Positions 40,106 to 42,717 of a stretch of 42,717 nt of DNA are shown here, piece by piece. A program made the translations under genes and the position numbers. The notes beneath the pieces are model-generated. The model was not told the DNA's origin. It did no database searches and saw only the letters and a program-made list of their open reading frames with translations. This stretch comes from Gluconobacter kondonii (GTDB taxonomy: Bacteria; Pseudomonadota; Alphaproteobacteria; Acetobacterales; Acetobacteraceae). The first letter of the stretch is position 1; each line of letters begins with the position of its first letter. Location: contig NZ_BEWP01000017.1 of assembly GCF_002723995.1 (NCBI RefSeq), positions 1-42,717 on the forward strand. Reading direction: 5' to 3'.

Positions 40106-42376
40106 TCATACGATTGCGCTAGGGAGTGCTTGGTGAACGCGAGGCGGAGCGATTGTCATTCCGCCTCCGCTTTTTGCTCTTGCCTGAATGCGACCGTCAG
40201 CAACCTCGATGTTCATCTGGTGCGTAAAGGACTGTGACTGGCTTGCCGTTATCTGGGACTGGGTTGCTTTGGCTTCCGTTGTCGCCTGTTTGTTGTTGAT
40301 ATCAGCAAGGCGATTGTTTGAGTCCGTGAGCTTTGCCAGCATTGTATCCGAGGAAGCCGGGGAGGCTGATATGTTGCTAGCGATATCTGCACGGCCTCGC
40401 ATTTCGCCCCATGTGTTTGCAGGTCTCTCGTAGAACTTGGAAACCGTTGCCGCTGCTAGGCGTGGGTCATTGTTGTTCTGCAACTTCTGGAAGACATTTC
40501 CGCCAGTCGCCGTCTTGGATTCTGCAACGTAGAACTTTTCCTGTTCTCGTCGTGCCTGATCGAGATCCGTTACGCTCTGCATGGAGTGACCAAACATCTT
40601 GGCGTATGCAGCCTGTCTGTCTTCGTGCCACTGTCCGATACCGTAAGCGTGACCACCATCACCACGAGCGAACGGGTTGAAGTTTGACTCCTTGAGCATG
40701 TTTGCCGCGTAGCCGGTTGCGTTGGCCTTGTTCAGACCTAGCCCCATAAGCTCACTGATAGCCTGCGGAGCCATCTTGTAGCCCTGACTGTTCTGGGGGA
40801 TCGCTTTCGTTGTGGTTGAGCCTGCTGCTGCGTCTGTGGGTGATCCTGATGAACTTGCCTGCGCGACTTTCTCGGCTGTCAGGTTCTTATTGAAGTCATC
40901 GACAAGGGGTTTTGCAACGAACCCGATAGCCTTTCCTACTTTCGTTCCGGCGATCCAGTTAAGTGCGCCTTTAATCTTATCGAAGATCGGGCTGATGTAT
41001 GACCATCCGGCATCGAACACGGCTTTAACGCCGTCCCACATTCCCGAGAACGTAGTCGAGACAAGATCGGTTAGCGGCTGTATGGCCTTTATCGCACCAC
41101 CGAAAATGTCCTTAACAGTGTCCCATGTGGCTTTGAAGTAGGGACCAACTGTGTCCCAGTGCTGATAAAGCTCGTATGCCGCAACACCCAGAGCCGCAAC
41201 CACACCGACTGCAATAGCAACAGGTGCCGCGATAGCTGCAATGGCTGTCCCAAGAGCACCGAACAACTCCGTAAGGGAGCCAAGTTCAGCGAGTTTCATA
41301 GCCACGGAGCCGAAGCGCATGAGGCTCGTAGTTGCTCTAACTGCCCAACTAGCAACCTTGAAGCCTACAAGGATCTCCACAATGCCTTTCAGGCCACCGA
41401 GACTATTCACAACCCCCATGGCGCCCTGAGCCATACCGGCCCAGTTAATACTGCCAACCCACTTCGCCAGACCCGCAATGCCGCTGCTGATCTGGTCGAT
41501 AAGCTGATTGGCCTGCGGAGACGTTGCAAGCCAGTTCGAGAACTGATCAAGCATCGGAGTGAGGGCAGGGGTTAGTTTGCTGGCTATCGAGTTACCGAAG
41601 CCCTGGACTGCTAATCCGACACTTTGGAACGACTGCCGGAGTTGCGCTCCTGCGGCAGTGTTCTGCTCGTTGGTTCGCAAGAGCTTCTGCGCTCTTGCGT
41701 TCATATCATCGTAATACTGGCTTACTGATTTATGAGCGTTCTTCGCCTGTTCGATCAGTCCCATGAGAGCCGGATCAACACCTGCTGCACCCAGACGAGA
41801 GCGAGCCGTGGCGGCTGACATACCAGCGTTCATATCATTGCTGGTCTTCTGAAGAGCCGTCTTCGTCCACTGATCCGAAGACATGCGATTGCTCAGGCCC
41901 ATGGAGTGGATTGCGGCCTGTTCATCGCCCGAGGCCGTGCCGTTTTTATATCGACGCTGCACGTCCTGAACGTGTTCCGTTGTGGCAACAAAACTGTTGC
42001 CCAGCCCTGTTAGCGATCCTGCTCCTTGCAGCCCTCGCAGAGCAGTCGAAGCTACGCCGAGTTTTCCGCTTAGGTTTTCCACCTGTTGCGACATATCGGA
42101 GAAGCCTTTGATCATGTCGGCTATGCCCGCGAGTGATCCCAGACCTACAAGTCCGCCAACTATCTTACTTGCTGTTGCCACCTTACCTGTGAGGTTGGAA
42201 ACGTTCTTCGTTATGTCTTTGATACCGGCTATCTTGCCGAACTGCTTCAACTGATTGTTGAGAGCAATGCCGGGAGCCTGTGTGGCTTTAAGCTGGTTAT
42301 TAAATCCCTTTAGAGCGTTTGTTGCGCCTTTTAGATCGAAGCCAAATGATAACTGATACGATCCCGTACTCGCCAT
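40106..42376 (-). CDS. Tail tape measure protein with phage tail lysozyme domain
   Basis: A 756-aa protein. The N-terminal half is helical (MASTGSYQLSFGFDLKGATNAL), with hydrophobic stretches near residues 90-115 and 345-410, the latter (ALGTAIAAIAAPVAIAVGVVAALGVAAYEL) being membrane-like, as tape measures often have. Residues about 545-690 form a tail-lysozyme domain (PQAISELMGLGLNKANATGYAANMLKESNFNP, GGHAYGIGQWHEDRQ). It sets tail length and may cut peptidoglycan on entry. For a myovirus-type tail this length is moderate. Confidence 0.87.
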   Translation of the reverse strand: MASTGSYQLSFGFDLKGATNALKGFNNQLKATQAPGIALNNQLKQFGKIAGIKDITKNVSNLTGKVATASKIVGGLVGLGSLAGIADMIKGFSDMSQQVENLSGKLGVASTALRGLQGAGSLTGLGNSFVATTEHVQDVQRRYKNGTASGDEQAAIHSMGLSNRMSSDQWTKTALQKTSNDMNAGMSAATARSRLGAAGVDPALMGLIEQAKNAHKSVSQYYDDMNARAQKLLRTNEQNTAAGAQLRQSFQSVGLAVQGFGNSIASKLTPALTPMLDQFSNWLATSPQANQLIDQISSGIAGLAKWVGSINWAGMAQGAMGVVNSLGGLKGIVEILVGFKVASWAVRATTSLMRFGSVAMKLAELGSLTELFGALGTAIAAIAAPVAIAVGVVAALGVAAYELYQHWDTVGPYFKATWDTVKDIFGGAIKAIQPLTDLVSTTFSGMWDGVKAVFDAGWSYISPIFDKIKGALNWIAGTKVGKAIGFVAKPLVDDFNKNLTAEKVAQASSSGSPTDAAAGSTTTKAIPQNSQGYKMAPQAISELMGLGLNKANATGYAANMLKESNFNPFARGDGGHAYGIGQWHEDRQAAYAKMFGHSMQSVTDLDQARREQEKFYVAESKTATGGNVFQKLQNNNDPRLAAATVSKFYERPANTWGEMRGRADIASNISASPASSDTMLAKLTDSNNRLADINNKQATTEAKATQSQITASQSQSFTHQMNIEVADGRIQARAKSGGGMTIAPPRVHQALPSAIV

Positions 42377-42424
42377 AATCTAATCCTTAACTGCATTTAT
42401 TCGTATCCGTATTTAGAGAAAAAG

Positions 42425-42451
42425 AACCCCCGTCCTTTCGGTACGGGGGTT
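42425..42451. terminator. Terminator after the tail-tube-like gene
   Basis: The perfect stem AACCCCCGT / ACGGGGGTT with a 9-nt loop lies between the partial gene and the tape measure; on the minus strand it is followed by CTTTTTCTC. Confidence 0.8.
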
Positions 42452-42483
42452 TGTTAAAGATGTCCGTCGATGAGTGTTCCCGA

Positions 42484-42717
42484 TTAGCTTTCGATGATCG
42501 ACAAGCAGGAAATCTCTAGCTCACTGGTGTTTTCCTTTGGGGATACCTTGATGGAATCACCGAAGAGGCAGCCTGTCGCTGTTACGAGAACACCGAAACG
42601 AGTTGTGAAGGTCACAACGGCATCGGCGAGCCCTGCAAACATGCTCGGCTTATAGCCAGCAGGCCAACGAACGGTAACGCTAATGCTACCCGGCGTTGGT
42701 TCATACGAGGTCGTATA
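42484..42717 (-). CDS. Tail-tube-like protein, 3' end only
   Basis: The last 77 codons of a minus-strand gene cut by the window edge. The sequence reads SYEPTPGSISVTVRWPAGYKPSMFAG, then VVTFTTRFGVLVTATGCLFGDSIKVSP and ends ISCLSIIES. Alternating beta strands with a late GVLVTATG turn look like the end of a phage tail tube protein (Mu gpM type), and it stands upstream of the tape measure, where a tube gene is expected. The family call is weak because so little is visible. Confidence 0.45.
   Translation of the reverse strand, partial: YTTSYEPTPGSISVTVRWPAGYKPSMFAGLADAVVTFTTRFGVLVTATGCLFGDSIKVSPKENTSELEISCLSIIES

Larger units (their letters stand above)
16750..42717 (-). mobile_element. Tailed-phage prophage with Mu-like tail and HK97-like head (partial)
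   Basis: From the tRNA scar to the right edge nearly everything is phage: a lysogeny-accessory cluster, tail fibre, baseplate gp47/gp48, capsid, protease, portal, terminase, baseplate gp43-gp46, tail chaperone, endolysin, tape measure and a tail-tube-like end. GC content is visibly lower than in the host part. No integrase, repressor or replication gene is present, so the element continues to the right. A myovirus form is inferred from the baseplate set; sheath genes should lie just outside. Confidence 0.88.

Overview
The window looks like an acetic acid bacterium (Acetobacteraceae, probably Gluconobacter or a close relative). Positions 1 to about 16.3 kb are GC-rich chromosome; from about 16.7 kb to the right edge lies a lower-GC tailed-phage prophage that continues out of the window. 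The lineage call rests on a two-piece, circularly permuted tmRNA gene (an alphaproteobacterial trait), an OprB-type sugar porin, ThyX as thymidylate synthase, and the gene style. It is an inference, not a database result.

Chromosome. A plus-strand group carries a secreted alpha/beta hydrolase, a 52-aa protein, a CbpA-like J-protein, a 49-aa membrane protein and a POT-family peptide transporter. An OprB porin then converges on a TonB-dependent receptor, with a bidirectional terminator between them. A Fur-box-like palindrome lies before the receptor, and a stand-alone two-POTRA periplasmic protein diverges from it. Next come a DUF1643 protein translationally coupled to a secreted peroxiredoxin, a lipoprotein lytic transglycosylase with a SPOR domain, and a two-gene ABC exporter of the Wzm/Wzt type. 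After a small helical protein and a VOC protein there is a tmRNA-quality-control locus: sspB beside ssrA, whose encoded tag reads ANDNSEVLAVAA. thyX and a short membrane protein end this part.

Prophage. At 16705-16749 lies a 3' tRNA fragment (probably tRNA-Thr, anticodon TGT) with no 5' half, the expected left attachment scar; the intact tRNA and the integrase should lie beyond 42.7 kb. Nearly all phage genes are on the minus strand, so the phage reads from right to left. The right part holds a tail-tube-like end, a tape measure with a tail-lysozyme domain, a tail assembly chaperone with a canonical -1 slippery heptamer (G GGA AAC followed at once by a stop), and Mu-like baseplate genes (gp44, gp45, gp46 and a gp43 that seems split in two). 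Then comes an HK97-type head and packaging module (small and large terminase, portal, prohead protease, major capsid), followed by the remaining baseplate genes gp47 and gp48, a tail fibre and small fibre-associated proteins. The head module thus sits inside the Mu-like baseplate set.

Accessory genes. Next to the attachment scar is a minus-strand cluster: an Abi-alpha-like protein, a DUF6876 protein with a coupled 50-aa ORF, and a HigB/HigA-like toxin-antitoxin pair whose promoter predicts a leaderless toxin mRNA. Several genes run on the plus strand against the late genes: a T4-type endolysin, an HNH endonuclease with a partner gene, and a duplicated pair of 115-aa genes of unknown function. 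Each twin has its own matching promoter (17-bp spacer) overlapped by a palindrome. This twin module is the best candidate for an undescribed system here; the split gp43 and the frameshifting chaperone placed after the tape measure are the next most interesting points.
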